41,634 bases of DNA from Acidimicrobiia bacterium. Its GTDB lineage: Bacteria > Actinomycetota > Acidimicrobiia > Acidimicrobiales > Aldehydirespiratoraceae. The stretch spans positions 11,231-52,864 of the forward strand of contig JAGWAO010000003.1 in the NCBI GenBank assembly GCA_021296315.1, given 5' to 3'. The notes beneath the pieces were generated by a model. That model was not told where the DNA came from. It made no database searches and saw only the letters and a list, made by a program, of their open reading frames with translations. Of this stretch, positions 14,351 to 24,675 are shown piece after piece. Within the stretch, counting starts at the first letter, position 1. Each line of letters starts with the position of its first letter. The translations under genes and the position numbers were made by a program.

Positions 14351-15506
14351 CCACGTCCGTCCAGGCACCGGTCTGCCAGCTGCGCAGCAGCGCGGCCTGC
14401 ACGCTCACGTACTCCAGCGCCTGCTCCATCCCCGCGGAGTGGGGCCGGCCCTCGGCCACCGCGGCCAGAAACTCGTGGTCCTGGATGGTGACCACATCCT
14501 CGAAGCCGATCGGGTTGGCCTCGCCGGGAACGAAACCGGCGTGGTACGGATGGCGCTCACCGGCATAGACGGTGGTGTAGCCCCGATCGCCCTCGATGAT
14601 CTTGAACAGCCGAATCTGGTTCATGGTCTCGAAGTTCCAGCTGAGCGCGCCGTCGGTGCCGTGGACATCGAAGGCCATCTGGCTCTGGGGCCCCACCATC
14701 GTCCGGCTGGCCTCGAAGGTGCCGCGGCTGCCGTTGGCGAACACGGCCATGGCGCCGAAGTAGTCCTCGTTGGTGACCACCCCGACGGGGTCGCCCGGCG
14801 CGCCCCGGTCGTAGTGGGTGCCCGACGCGGACGGCAGGGGCCGCTCCTTGATGAACGTCTCGCCGGTGCCGACCACCCGCAGTATCGGGCCGTTGAGCAT
14901 CATGGCCAGATCCATTGCGTGGCTGAGTATGTCGGTCGAGACGCCGTGGCCGGCCTGCTCAAGCAGGAAGCGCCAGCTGAGCTGCCCAAGATGGTCGGCT
15001 CCGTACATGGAGAAGAAGCGGCCCCGGTAGTTCGTGATCTCGCCGAGCTCGCCGGCGGTGATCAGGTTGCGGGCGTGCTGCACCAGCGGCACGAACCGGT
15101 AGTTGTAGCCGACCCCGGTGATGACGCCGGCGTCGCGGCAGGCTTTCTCAGCCCGGGCCGTCTGGGTGGGAGTGCCTCCGACCGGCTTCTCGCAGAACAC
15201 GTGCTTTCCCGCCGCGGCGGCGGTCTCCACCATCTCGGAGTGCACCATGTTGGGGGCACAGATCACGACCACGTCCACATCCGGGCGGTCCACCGCGGCT
15301 CGCCAGTCGCCGGTGACCTCGCGAAAGCCGAAGTCCATCTTCGCGATGTCCCGCCGCTGGGCCAAGGTGTCGGCGCACACCGTCAACTCGGGGCGGTATC
15401 CGAGGCCGTCGAAGATCATCCGCAGGCGAGCGTAGGACCGGGCATGGGCCTGACCCATCCAGCCGAAGCCGATGACGGCCATCCCTAGGCGTCGACTCTC
15501 ACTCAT
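14331..15506 (-). CDS. Gfo/Idh/MocA-family oxidoreductase
   Basis: 391-residue NAD(P)-dependent dehydrogenase. Rossmann loop GFGWMG (13-18), CEKPVG with Lys107, and DILSHAMD with Asp192 and His196 give the usual Gfo/Idh/MocA catalytic set. It is about 55 residues longer than the IolG of this cluster and belongs to a different subgroup, so it probably acts on a second substrate or intermediate, such as an amino- or O-methyl-cyclitol or its ketone (the role of MocA in rhizopine use). The ATG at 15506 has GGAG six bases upstream; an upstream in-frame TTG is less likely. It lies 61 bases after the 2-hydroxyacid dehydrogenase. Exact substrate unknown. Confidence 0.87.
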   Translation of the reverse strand: MSESRRLGMAVIGFGWMGQAHARSYARLRMIFDGLGYRPELTVCADTLAQRRDIAKMDFGFREVTGDWRAAVDRPDVDVVVICAPNMVHSEMVETAAAAGKHVFCEKPVGGTPTQTARAEKACRDAGVITGVGYNYRFVPLVQHARNLITAGELGEITNYRGRFFSMYGADHLGQLSWRFLLEQAGHGVSTDILSHAMDLAMMLNGPILRVVGTGETFIKERPLPSASGTHYDRGAPGDPVGVVTNEDYFGAMAVFANGSRGTFEASRTMVGPQSQMAFDVHGTDGALSWNFETMNQIRLFKIIEGDRGYTTVYAGERHPYHAGFVPGEANPIGFEDVVTIQDHEFLAAVAEGRPHSAGMEQALEYVSVQAALLRSWQTGAWTDVVSVRID

Positions 15507-15567
15507 CGTGATCTCCGGCAATCCTGAGTAGATCGGGCCGACGCCCGGGAGGTTGAGCAGTTCTGTC

Positions 15568-16524
15568 TCATGACGCTCTCCGCCGATCCACGGCGGGATC
15601 GGCTGCGGCCGGATCGAGCAGGTGCTCAGGAGTCCCGCCCCGCAGCCATTCGGCCGCCTGGCCGAGGGCCTGATCGAGCAGCCTGACCATGCCCGCGGTG
15701 GTCGACGAGGCCACGTGCGGGGTGACGATCACATCGTCGCGTCCGAGCAGCGGATGGCCCACCGGCAGCGGCTCGGGCTCGGTGACGTCGAGGCCGGCCC
15801 CGGCGATATGGCCCGACTCCAGGCCGGCGAGCAGCGCGTCGTGGTCGACGAGCGAGCCCCGCGCGCAGTTGACGATGATGACCCCGGACGGCATGGCCGC
15901 GATGGCCCGGGCATCCACGATGTGGCGGGTGGCCCCGGTGGCGGGGGCGTGAAGCGACAGCACATCGCTGCGTCGCCATAGATCGTCGAGATCGACCGGT
16001 TCTCCCACGGCGGCCACCTCGGAGGCGTCGAGATGGGGATCGTGCACAAGCGCCCTCATGCCGAGAGCCGTGGCGTAGCGCCCGACGCGGTTCCCGATGC
16101 GACCGCAGCCGAGCAGTCCCAGGCTCCGGCCGTGGAGCTCCAGGGCGCGGTGGCTGGCCCGGTAGTCGCCCAGTCCGGTCCCGAGCCGCCTCTCGGAGAC
16201 CTTGATCCGCTTGGACACTGCCAGCAGCAGCGCCAGGGCGTGCTCGGCGGTGGACACGGTGGGCGCGTCGGGTGCGTTGCACGCGGCCACGCCGGCCGCG
16301 GCGCACTCCGCCACCTCCACGTTGTCGTAACCGATGCCGGCGCGGGCCACCACCTTGAGCCTGGGCAGGCGCCGGCACGCGTCGGAGTCCCAGGGCTGGT
16401 CTGCGCCGACCACGGCGCCGTCGGCGTCGGCGAGATCGTCGGTCAGCCTGATGTCGTCGGGAACGGCGACCGCCGGCGGCGGCCGGCGGTCGATCCAGAT
16501 GCGCCAGGTGGCCGGGGCGTTCAT
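15568..16524 (-). CDS. D-2-hydroxyacid dehydrogenase (phosphoglycerate-dehydrogenase-like)
   Basis: 318-residue NAD-dependent dehydrogenase. GCGRIG (139-144) is the cofactor loop; VNCARGS carries Arg222, DVTEPEP carries Glu249, and VTPHVA carries His270, giving the complete Arg-Glu-His set. There is no C-terminal ACT domain. The start overlaps the stop of iolC as ATGA, so it is coupled to the kinase. Within the inositol cluster it may reduce or oxidise a 2-keto acid that arises from the ring-opened product, but no such step belongs to the standard pathway, so its role is open. The other 2-hydroxyacid dehydrogenase of the window, at 27, has Asp in place of Glu249. Confidence 0.88.
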   Translation of the reverse strand: MNAPATWRIWIDRRPPPAVAVPDDIRLTDDLADADGAVVGADQPWDSDACRRLPRLKVVARAGIGYDNVEVAECAAAGVAACNAPDAPTVSTAEHALALLLAVSKRIKVSERRLGTGLGDYRASHRALELHGRSLGLLGCGRIGNRVGRYATALGMRALVHDPHLDASEVAAVGEPVDLDDLWRRSDVLSLHAPATGATRHIVDARAIAAMPSGVIIVNCARGSLVDHDALLAGLESGHIAGAGLDVTEPEPLPVGHPLLGRDDVIVTPHVASSTTAGMVRLLDQALGQAAEWLRGGTPEHLLDPAAADPAVDRRRAS

Positions 16525-17486
16525 GCCGCCTCCCCCTTTCCAAGGCCGGTACCGGCGAGCACAGCATCAATCTCGGCGGCGGTCGGCATGGCGTCTGCGC
16601 ATGTCAAACGGCCGGCCACTATCGCGCCCGCGGCATTGGCCCTGGTGACCGTCTCAACGGGGTCGAGGCCGGCCAGGAGCCCGTCGGCCAGCGCGCCCCC
16701 GAAGGCGTCGCCCGCACCGAGCCCGCACACGACCTCTACCCGCACCGGAGGCACGCTGGACCTGCCCTCCGTCGTTGCGACCAGCACGCCGTCGGCCCCC
16801 ATCTTCACCACTGCGAGCGACACGCCTCGCTCGAGCAGGCGGTCGGCGGCCTGGTCCGGATCAGCGGTGCCGACCGCGATCTCGCACTCGGTCCGGTTCC
16901 CGACAGCCACCGTCGCGTAGTCGACCGCGGCTCCGATGTGCTCGGCCGCCTCGACCGGCGACGACCAGAAGCTGGGCCGGTAGTCCAGGTCCAGGACCGT
17001 GTGCTCGGCCCGGTGGCGCCTCTCCAGCACGGTCCTGACCGCCGAGCGTGACGTCTCCTGTGCGAAACGCGAGCCGGTCACCCACAGCACCGGCACCGTG
17101 TGGGCCTCCTCGGGAATGTCACCGATGGTGAGGTTCATGTCGGGCCCTCGCGGCTCCCGGTAGAACAGCAGGGGCGGGTCGGTCGGGGGATCCAATGCGC
17201 AGAAGGCCAGTGCAGTGCGCAGGTCCGGGTCCACCGACACGAAATCGTTGACCACGCCGAACTGCTCGGCCAGCGCGGTGCGGATGTACTCGCCAAAGCC
17301 GTCGTCGCCGACCCGGGTGACCACTGCTGCCCGGCGACCCAGCCGGGCCGCGGCCACCGCCACGTTGGTGGGCGATCCGCCGATCGACTTGGCGAACGAC
17401 GACACCCTGCTGAGGGGCACGCCGCTCTGCTGCGGGTACAGGTCGACGCTCACGCGGCCGACGGTCAGCAACTCCAAGTCGGTCAT
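16521..17486 (-). CDS. iolC: 5-dehydro-2-deoxygluconokinase
   Basis: 321-residue PfkB-family kinase that phosphorylates 2-deoxy-5-keto-D-gluconate with ATP. The IolC-type N-terminus TVGRVSVDLYPQQSGVPL (8-25), GGSPTNVAVAAARLG (36-50) and the anion-hole motif CGLGAGDAFGG with catalytic Asp260 are present. It lacks the C-terminal DUF2090 aldolase domain found fused to IolC in many bacteria, consistent with a separate LacD-like aldolase at the end of the operon. ATG at 17486, 70 bases after the ABC ATPase; its stop overlaps the next gene as ATGA. Identification is strong because iolB, iolD and iolG are in the same unit. Confidence 0.94.
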   Translation of the reverse strand: MTDLELLTVGRVSVDLYPQQSGVPLSRVSSFAKSIGGSPTNVAVAAARLGRRAAVVTRVGDDGFGEYIRTALAEQFGVVNDFVSVDPDLRTALAFCALDPPTDPPLLFYREPRGPDMNLTIGDIPEEAHTVPVLWVTGSRFAQETSRSAVRTVLERRHRAEHTVLDLDYRPSFWSSPVEAAEHIGAAVDYATVAVGNRTECEIAVGTADPDQAADRLLERGVSLAVVKMGADGVLVATTEGRSSVPPVRVEVVCGLGAGDAFGGALADGLLAGLDPVETVTRANAAGAIVAGRLTCADAMPTAAEIDAVLAGTGLGKGEAA

Positions 17487-17556
17487 CGGTGTCGGGGGGA
17501 GGTATGGGGGGCTGCCGCCCGGTCGACGACAGCCGGCGGGCGGGGACGGATCACCC

Positions 17557-18342
17557 TCAGCTGGTGCCGGCCTGGGCCAGTTCGTGCTGGAGCTCCTCGA
17601 GCTCGGCGCCGCCGGCCATCAGCTGGGTGAGCTCGCCCTGCGACAGCTCCTCCTTGGCCCAGTTGCCCAGGGAGCGGCCCCTCTGGAGGATCACGAACCG
17701 GTCGCCCACCGGGTAGGCGTGATTGGGATTGTGCGTGATGAAGATGACGGCCAGGCCCTGGTCACGGGCCTCGACGATGCGGCGCAGCACCACGCCCGAC
17801 TGCTTCACGCCCAGCGCGGACGTGGGCTCGTCGAGTATCAGCACCCGGGCGCCGAAGTAGCTGGCCCGGGCGATGGCCACCGACTGGCGCTCGCCGCCCG
17901 ACAGCGTGCCCACAGGCTGTTCGGTGTCGCGAATGTCGATGCCCATCTTGGCCATCTCTTCCTTGGCGATGCGCTTAGCCCCGTCGATGTCGATCTGGCG
18001 GAACGGCCACATGCCCGTCTTGGGTTCGGCACCCAGGAAGAAGTTCCGCCACACCGACATCAGCGGCACCATTGCCAGATCCTGGTAGACGGTCGCGATG
18101 CCACGAGCCAGCGCCTCGCGGGGCGAGTTGAACTTGACCTCCTCGCCCTCGAGGAGCAGTTCGCCCTCGTCGTGCTGGTGCACGCCGGCCAGGATCTTGA
18201 TGAAGGTGGACTTGCCCGCGCCGTTGTCGCCGAGCACGCACGTCACCTCGCCCGGGTTGACCGTGGTGCTGACGCCGGTGAGAGCAATGATGTTGCCGTA
18301 GAACTTCGAGATGTTCCGCAGTTCGAGAAAGTCGGTGCTCAT
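17557..18342 (-). CDS. Sugar/cyclitol ABC importer, single-domain ATP-binding protein
   Basis: 261-residue ATPase that powers import through the permease encoded just upstream. Walker [10 protein letters not shown] (38-46), Q-loop near TVYQD, signature LSGGE (147-151), Walker B VLILDEP (167-173) and a switch histidine in FITHN. Sugar importers of the ribose/xylose class usually have a double ATPase of about 500 residues (RbsA type); this has one domain only, as in the FrcA fructose type, so two copies would be needed per transporter. ATG at 18342 with GGAGG eight bases before it. The preceding permease stop is 49 bases away. Confidence 0.92.
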   Translation of the reverse strand: MSTDFLELRNISKFYGNIIALTGVSTTVNPGEVTCVLGDNGAGKSTFIKILAGVHQHDEGELLLEGEEVKFNSPREALARGIATVYQDLAMVPLMSVWRNFFLGAEPKTGMWPFRQIDIDGAKRIAKEEMAKMGIDIRDTEQPVGTLSGGERQSVAIARASYFGARVLILDEPTSALGVKQSGVVLRRIVEARDQGLAVIFITHNPNHAYPVGDRFVILQRGRSLGNWAKEELSQGELTQLMAGGAELEELQHELAQAGTS

Positions 18343-18391
18343 CAGAGTGCCTCCTTGATAGGGGGAATCGCCGCCCGGACCGTCGATGCCG

Positions 18392-20629
<2,238 letters not shown>

Positions 20630-20632
<3 letters not shown>

Positions 20633-20661
20633 GTGATCCCCCAATCATGTGATCCCCAAAT
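20630..20661 (-). repeat. 16-bp tandem duplication of the permease start region
   Basis: 20630-20645 and 20646-20661 are identical at 15 of 16 positions. Each copy carries GGGGATCACATG on the minus strand, so there are two ATG codons 16 bases apart, each with a purine-rich upstream. The upstream ATG (20648) opens a seven-codon frame (MIGGSHG) that ends with a TGA overlapping the second codons of the permease. It could be a leader that competes with or couples to permease translation. Confidence 0.8.
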
Positions 20662-20710
20662 GAAGCGGTGGCCAATCTGTGGCCGACCCGGTGAGCGAGG
20701 CGGCCTTGAC

Positions 20711-20751
20711 CCGGCGCCGGGGCCGTTGTTCGGGGAGGACCCCGGCGCCGG
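20711..20751 (-). terminator. GC-rich hairpin between binding-protein and permease genes (second of two)
   Basis: CCGGCGCCGGGG at 20711-20722 pairs perfectly over 12 bp with 20740-20751, leaving a 17-base loop. With the hairpin at 20761 it forms two successive strong stems in the 180-base gap. No U-run follows, so it more likely protects or partly terminates the mRNA after the binding-protein gene than ends it fully. Confidence 0.55.
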
Positions 20752-20760
20752 ACAAGCTAG

Positions 20761-20792
20761 CAGGGGCGGCCGGCCCCAACCGGCCGCCCCTG
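20761..20792 (-). terminator. GC-rich hairpin just downstream of the binding-protein gene
   Basis: CAGGGGCGGCCGG at 20761-20773 pairs perfectly over 13 bp with 20780-20792 around a six-base loop, 23 bases after the stop of the solute-binding protein gene. Such stems after the binding-protein gene are common in ABC importer operons and raise the binding protein above the membrane components. No T-tract is seen. Confidence 0.65.
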
Positions 20793-20815
20793 GTGCGTGA
20801 TTTACGCGTCTTCCG

Positions 20816-21865
20816 TTAGCGGGTGCCCTGGCTGACCAGCGCCTTGACCGCCGAGGCGTTGGCGGTGTCGACGAAGCCCGGACCGGTGAGGATGGGCAGG
20901 CCGCCGCCCGCGGTGTTCTGGTTGGTGGCCTGCAGGTGCATCAGGATCACCGGCAGGTAGCCCTGCAGGTACTGCTGCTGGTCGACGGTGAAGGCAACGT
21001 CTCCGGCCTCGATGGCGTCGATCAGGTCGCCCGACAGGTCGAAGCCGCCGATGACCAGCTGACGGCCGGCCTGCTCGCCGGCAGCCAGTGCCCTCAGCGG
21101 AAGGTTCGGGCCCACGCCGAGCACGCCGTCGATGGAGGGATCGGCCTGAAGGATGGCCGCGATGCCGTTCTGCTGCTCGTCGGGATTGGCGTCGAGACCG
21201 ACGAACTCGGAGGTCACATCGCCGTTGAAGGTCTCGGCGAGACCCTGGCAGCGCTCCTCGAGGGCCACGTTGGACTGCTCCTGGCGGGCGCACAGTACGT
21301 GCGTGGACCCCAGGGTGTTGAAGCGCTCGCCCGCGCCGTTGCCGGCGACGATCTCGGTCTGGCCCACGTGGGTGACCGCGCCGAGGTCCTTGTAGTTGTT
21401 CACGCCCGAGTTCAGGGTGTACAGCGGGATGCCGGCAGCCACGACGGACTCGGCCGCGGCGGTCACGCCGGCCGGATCGGCCAGCGAGATGGCAATGCCG
21501 TCAGAGCCCGAAGCGATGGCAGCCTCGATCTCCTGGGACTGGGCCAGGGCGTCGTTGTTGGAGCCGAAGTACACGACGTCGCAGCCGATGGCCGCGGCGG
21601 CGTCAGCGACGGCCACCTCCACGACCGACCAGAACACGCCGGAGTCGCCGTGGGTGATTACGTGGTAGGTCTTGTCGCAGCCCTGCGTGTCGACGACGTC
21701 ATCGGTCGCAGCCTCGGTGGCCGGTGCGGCTTCCTCGTCTGCGGGAGCAGTCGTCTCAGCCGGGGCGGCCGGCTCGGGCGCGTCGTCGCCGTCGTCATCA
21801 CCGCACGATGCGGCTACAAGCGTGATGGCGAGCACCACAGCGAGCAGCTTCCATAGTCTTGTCAT
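20816..21865 (-). CDS. Sugar/cyclitol ABC importer solute-binding lipoprotein (MocB-like)
   Basis: 349-residue secreted lipoprotein. A basic, hydrophobic signal peptide ends in VAASC (Cys21 would be lipidated). An acidic Ala/Glu/Thr-rich linker to about residue 60 tethers a periplasmic-binding-protein type I fold (Peripla_BP_4, ribose/galactose class) with motifs such as GSDGIAISLADPAGVT and VLGVGPNLPLRAL. It delivers the substrate to the permease. By context the ligand is an inositol-like compound; in rhizobia MocB plays this role for rhizopine. ATG at 21865 with GGAGGG seven bases upstream, and only 4 bases after the isomerase stop. Two hairpins follow the gene. Confidence 0.9.
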   Translation of the reverse strand: MTRLWKLLAVVLAITLVAASCGDDDGDDAPEPAAPAETTAPADEEAAPATEAATDDVVDTQGCDKTYHVITHGDSGVFWSVVEVAVADAAAAIGCDVVYFGSNNDALAQSQEIEAAIASGSDGIAISLADPAGVTAAAESVVAAGIPLYTLNSGVNNYKDLGAVTHVGQTEIVAGNGAGERFNTLGSTHVLCARQEQSNVALEERCQGLAETFNGDVTSEFVGLDANPDEQQNGIAAILQADPSIDGVLGVGPNLPLRALAAGEQAGRQLVIGGFDLSGDLIDAIEAGDVAFTVDQQQYLQGYLPVILMHLQATNQNTAGGGLPILTGPGFVDTANASAVKALVSQGTR

Positions 21866-21869
21866 TTGG

Positions 21870-22820
21870 TTATCCCTCCGGGAATCGGTGGTTGTTGTGT
21901 ATTGCTCCGCTGCCCGCGCGGGCGGGCACCAGACCTCGCAGGAAGTCCAGGCTCAGATCAGCGTTGCGCCTGAGCCAGGCCACCGCGGAGAGGTCGCCCT
22001 CTGCGATGGCTGCATCCTGCTCCAGGACGTACCAGAGGTCTCGTCCTGACTCTTCGAGACGGGCGACGATCTCGGTGATCGCCACCTTTCCTCGACCTAG
22101 GGGCGGGAACAAGCCGTGCTGCACGGCCTCCATGAGCGACAGCTCTCCCGCCGTCAAGCGCGCCCCGAGGGCGGGATCCACGTCCTTGAGGTGGACGAGA
22201 CCCACGCGGTGCGCGTAGCGATCCAGAAGTTCCACGATGTCGGTCCCACCGATGGTGATGTGGGCAGTGTCCAGCACGAGCGGGACGTCGGAGCCTTCCA
22301 GCACCCGGGCCAGTTCCGCGTCGGTCTCGACCAACGAGCCGAAGTGCGAGTGGAAGACCTGCACCAGACCATGCGCGCCGACCAACGCATCCATCTCACC
22401 CAGAAAGCCGCACAGCGAAGCCCACTCGGGATCGGTGAGCGGCCGGTGGCGCCAGTGGTCGGGGTGGCTGACGGCGCAGGTCACGAAGAACTGCCCTCCG
22501 GCGCGGCCGATCAACTCGGCCCAGCGGTTGGCCGCGGCGCGGGTCTCGGCGGCGCAGTCCGGGTCGTGCAGGACCAGCGGGACGAATCCTCCCAGCAGGC
22601 GCAGGCCGTGGTCATCGAGCGTGGCGCGCAGTCGCTCCGGCCCGGTCGGCAGGTAGCCGAGGGAGCCCAACTCGGTATGGGTGAAGCCCGCCGCGGCCAT
22701 CTCGGCCAGCACCCGGTCGACGGGAAGCTGGTATCCCCACCCGGGCATCTCGCACACGCCCCAGCTGATGGGAGCGGTAGCGACCCGGTCGAGCAGCGCG
22801 GTGCCTACCGCGGCCGTCAT
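21870..22820 (-). CDS. MocC/IolE-like TIM-barrel isomerase or dehydratase
   Basis: 316-residue sugar-phosphate isomerase/epimerase-fold protein (AP-endonuclease 2 superfamily). It starts with TAPISWGVCEMPGWGYQL (15-32), a pattern I associate with MocC-like proteins. Likely metal ligands are Glu165 (HSHFGSLVETD), Asp184 (LVLDTAH), His210 (LVHLKDVD) and Glu267 (YVLEQD). The standard pathway needs IolE, the 2-keto-myo-inositol dehydratase, and this is the only protein of that fold in the cluster, so it may supply that step. MocC function in rhizopine use is an alternative. First gene of the operon, preceded by the LacI operators. ATG at 22820. Confidence 0.82.
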   Translation of the reverse strand: MTAAVGTALLDRVATAPISWGVCEMPGWGYQLPVDRVLAEMAAAGFTHTELGSLGYLPTGPERLRATLDDHGLRLLGGFVPLVLHDPDCAAETRAAANRWAELIGRAGGQFFVTCAVSHPDHWRHRPLTDPEWASLCGFLGEMDALVGAHGLVQVFHSHFGSLVETDAELARVLEGSDVPLVLDTAHITIGGTDIVELLDRYAHRVGLVHLKDVDPALGARLTAGELSLMEAVQHGLFPPLGRGKVAITEIVARLEESGRDLWYVLEQDAAIAEGDLSAVAWLRRNADLSLDFLRGLVPARAGSGAIHNNHRFPEG

Positions 22821-22901
22821 GACGCGCCCGCGAGCGGTTCGCGTGCTGTCGTGGGCTTAGCGCCTGCCAGCGGCATGTCCCGTGCAATCCCCCCGCCACA
22901 C

Positions 22902-22941
22902 TTGGAATTGAAGCGCTCCATTGGAATTAGAGCGCTCTAAT
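22902..22941. promoter_or_regulatory. Two tandem LacI-type operators between lacI-family gene and cyclitol operon
   Basis: Two adjacent 19-base units (22902-22920 and 22921-22939) share TTGGAATT then AGCGCTC. Within the second, ATTAGAGCGCTCTAAT (22926-22941) is a perfect 16-bp palindrome with a central CG, as LacI-family proteins prefer. The first, TTGAAGCGCTCCAT, is an imperfect version. Located 82 bases or more upstream of the isomerase start and 49 bases upstream of the regulator start, so one protein could control both directions. Confidence 0.85.
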
Positions 22942-22970
22942 GGTCTATCGTGCCCGGCGTGACATGTCAA
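22942..22970 (-). promoter_or_regulatory. Probable promoter of the cyclitol operon
   Basis: On the minus strand a consensus -35 TTGACA (22970-22965) is followed after exactly 17 bases by a weak -10, TAGACC (22947-22942). The perfect operator palindrome begins at the next base, covering the expected transcription start, which fits repression by steric block. The -10 is poor, so the call rests on the -35 and the operator position. Confidence 0.5.
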
Positions 22971-22989
22971 GCCGTACGCCGGAGTTGAC

Positions 22990-24033
22990 ATGAGCCGCCC
23001 GACCATGGAGGACGTCGCCAAGCGGGCCAAGGTGTCGCGCGCGCTGGTGTCGCTGGTCATGAACAACTCGCCGCAGGTCTCCGACGAGAAGCGGGAGTCC
23101 GTGCTCCGCGCCGCCGAAGAGCTGGGCTACCGGCCCAACCTTGCGGCCCGCCAGCTGGCGAAGAGGCGCACCCAGACCATCGGCGTGCTCGTCGACGACC
23201 TCAGGAACCCGTTCTTCGGGGAAGTCGTCGACGGGATCGAGGCGGAGGCCGCCGACCACGGCTTCACCGCGCTCATCCTCAACGGCCACCGCGACGCCCG
23301 GCGGGAGCTCGATGCCGTCGAGACCTTCCTGCAGTTCCGCGTGGAGGGGATGGCATTGGTCGGCCCCCGCGTCGGAGACGACGACCTTGCCCGGCTCGGC
23401 GGCGCCACTCCCTGCGTGGTCGTCGCCAGCGGCAGCGCGCATCCCGGCGTCGACACTGTCACCACGGACGGTCGATGGGGAGCTGAGCTGGCCGTGGAAC
23501 ACTTGGCATCGCTGGGCCACACCAGGATCGCGCACATGGACGGGGGCAGCAACGTTTCCGCCGCCGAGCGACGCGCCGGCTACCGGTCCGCCATGCAGGC
23601 TGCGGGCATCGGCGACTTCATCGACATCCGCGCCGCCGGTGACGACGAGGCCGACGCCCTCGACGTGATCGACGAGCTGCTGTCCGAGGCCGATCCCCCG
23701 ACGGCCATCTTCGCCTTCAACGATCTGCTCGCAGCCGGAGCCCTGAACCGCCTCGACGACGCCGGCGTGGCCGTGCCCGGAGAGGTGTCGCTCATCGGCT
23801 TCGACAACACCTTCATCTCCGCCCTGCGCCACCTGTCGCTCACAACCATCAATCAGCCGAAGCTCGCCATGGGCCGCCTCGCGGTCGGCACACTCCTCGA
23901 GCGCCTGTCCGACGGCTCCGGTGAGCCGATCCGCCACACGCTGAAGCCCGAACTGGTAGTACGGGGCACCACGGGATCGCCTTCGAACGGGTCGGCCCGA
24001 CCCGACGGACCCCCCGGCCCGCACCGGACCTGA
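22990..24033 (+). CDS. LacI-family transcriptional regulator of the cyclitol operon
   Basis: 347-residue regulator. N-terminal helix-turn-helix TMEDVAKRAKVSRALVSLVM (about 5-24), hinge helix around NLAARQLAKRRT (50-61), then a periplasmic-binding-protein-like effector domain (TIGVLVDDLRNPFF to about 320). It is divergent from the isomerase gene with the two LacI-type operators between them, so it most likely represses the transport and catabolic operon until an inducer (the imported cyclitol or a product) binds. ATG at 22990 with GGAG seven bases upstream. The last 20 residues are a Pro/Gly-rich tail. The next gene begins 3 bases after its stop. Confidence 0.93.
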   Translation: MSRPTMEDVAKRAKVSRALVSLVMNNSPQVSDEKRESVLRAAEELGYRPNLAARQLAKRRTQTIGVLVDDLRNPFFGEVVDGIEAEAADHGFTALILNGHRDARRELDAVETFLQFRVEGMALVGPRVGDDDLARLGGATPCVVVASGSAHPGVDTVTTDGRWGAELAVEHLASLGHTRIAHMDGGSNVSAAERRAGYRSAMQAAGIGDFIDIRAAGDDEADALDVIDELLSEADPPTAIFAFNDLLAAGALNRLDDAGVAVPGEVSLIGFDNTFISALRHLSLTTINQPKLAMGRLAVGTLLERLSDGSGEPIRHTLKPELVVRGTTGSPSNGSARPDGPPGPHRT

Positions 24034-24035
24034 CG

Positions 24036-24641
24036 ATGCTCGACCATGTCTTCACCGACGCCATCGGCGCCCTGCGCGACGCCTTCGAGGACGCGCTGCT
24101 GGAGCGGCAGGCCGGTGAGGAGAGATTCCAGACCGACGTCCTGGCGGGCGACATCTCCTGGGAGAACTCGTATGCCCTCCCCGGGGAGGGGCAGCCACCT
24201 AGAGTCTGCGCCGACGTCAGCTGTGTGTGGCCCACATGGTCTCAGGCCGCCTACTTGAGTTGGTACGCGGGCGACGGCTACGCCGAACCGCCTCGCATCG
24301 AGATCAAGATCCTGTTGCGGGCCCAGTGCCTGGCCGAGGCGCCCGAGCCCGCCATGGTCCTGGGCGTCCTACCCCAGACCAGCCCCGACATCGGCACCGA
24401 GCCGCTCGCACGAGGCGGTCCCAGGGTCGAGTCGCTGTATGCCGAGGATCTCGACGACGCCGACTCGACCGAGTACGCCATCGACATCGGTTACGAGGGC
24501 GCTTACGAACTCGACGAGGCCGGCCTGTCCGACGGCGCGGAACTCGACAAGCACTTCAATGCGCTCGGTGGTTGGATCGCGTCGATGCTGGTGCGCCTGG
24601 GCGACCTCGAACTGCGCTACAGACCAGCTCTCAGGGACTGA
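24036..24641 (+). CDS. Acidic hypothetical protein
   Basis: 201-residue protein I do not recognise. It is acidic and rich in Asp, Glu, Ala and Leu, with no signal peptide or membrane helix. A central segment IEIKILLRAQCLA (about 89-101) looks like a beta strand run, and the region around 140-175 is strongly acidic (AEDLDDADSTEYAIDIGYEG). It starts 3 bases after the lacI stop and has no ribosome site of its own, so it is probably co-translated with the regulator. It ends 34 bases before the convergent crotonase gene. The frame keeps normal high third-position GC, which supports a real gene. No function is proposed. Confidence 0.68.
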   Translation: MLDHVFTDAIGALRDAFEDALLERQAGEERFQTDVLAGDISWENSYALPGEGQPPRVCADVSCVWPTWSQAAYLSWYAGDGYAEPPRIEIKILLRAQCLAEAPEPAMVLGVLPQTSPDIGTEPLARGGPRVESLYAEDLDDADSTEYAIDIGYEGAYELDEAGLSDGAELDKHFNALGGWIASMLVRLGDLELRYRPALRD

Positions 24642-24675
24642 TCGCGCTCTCGGCCGCGGCGGTCGGCACTGCCGC

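Noticed and set aside
12316-14568. A 750-codon open frame on the plus strand opposite iolD and the start region of the next gene
   Set aside because: It is the antisense shadow of a firmly identified gene in very GC-rich DNA; its composition (His, Gly, Arg, Val rich) and lack of any domain mark it as non-coding.
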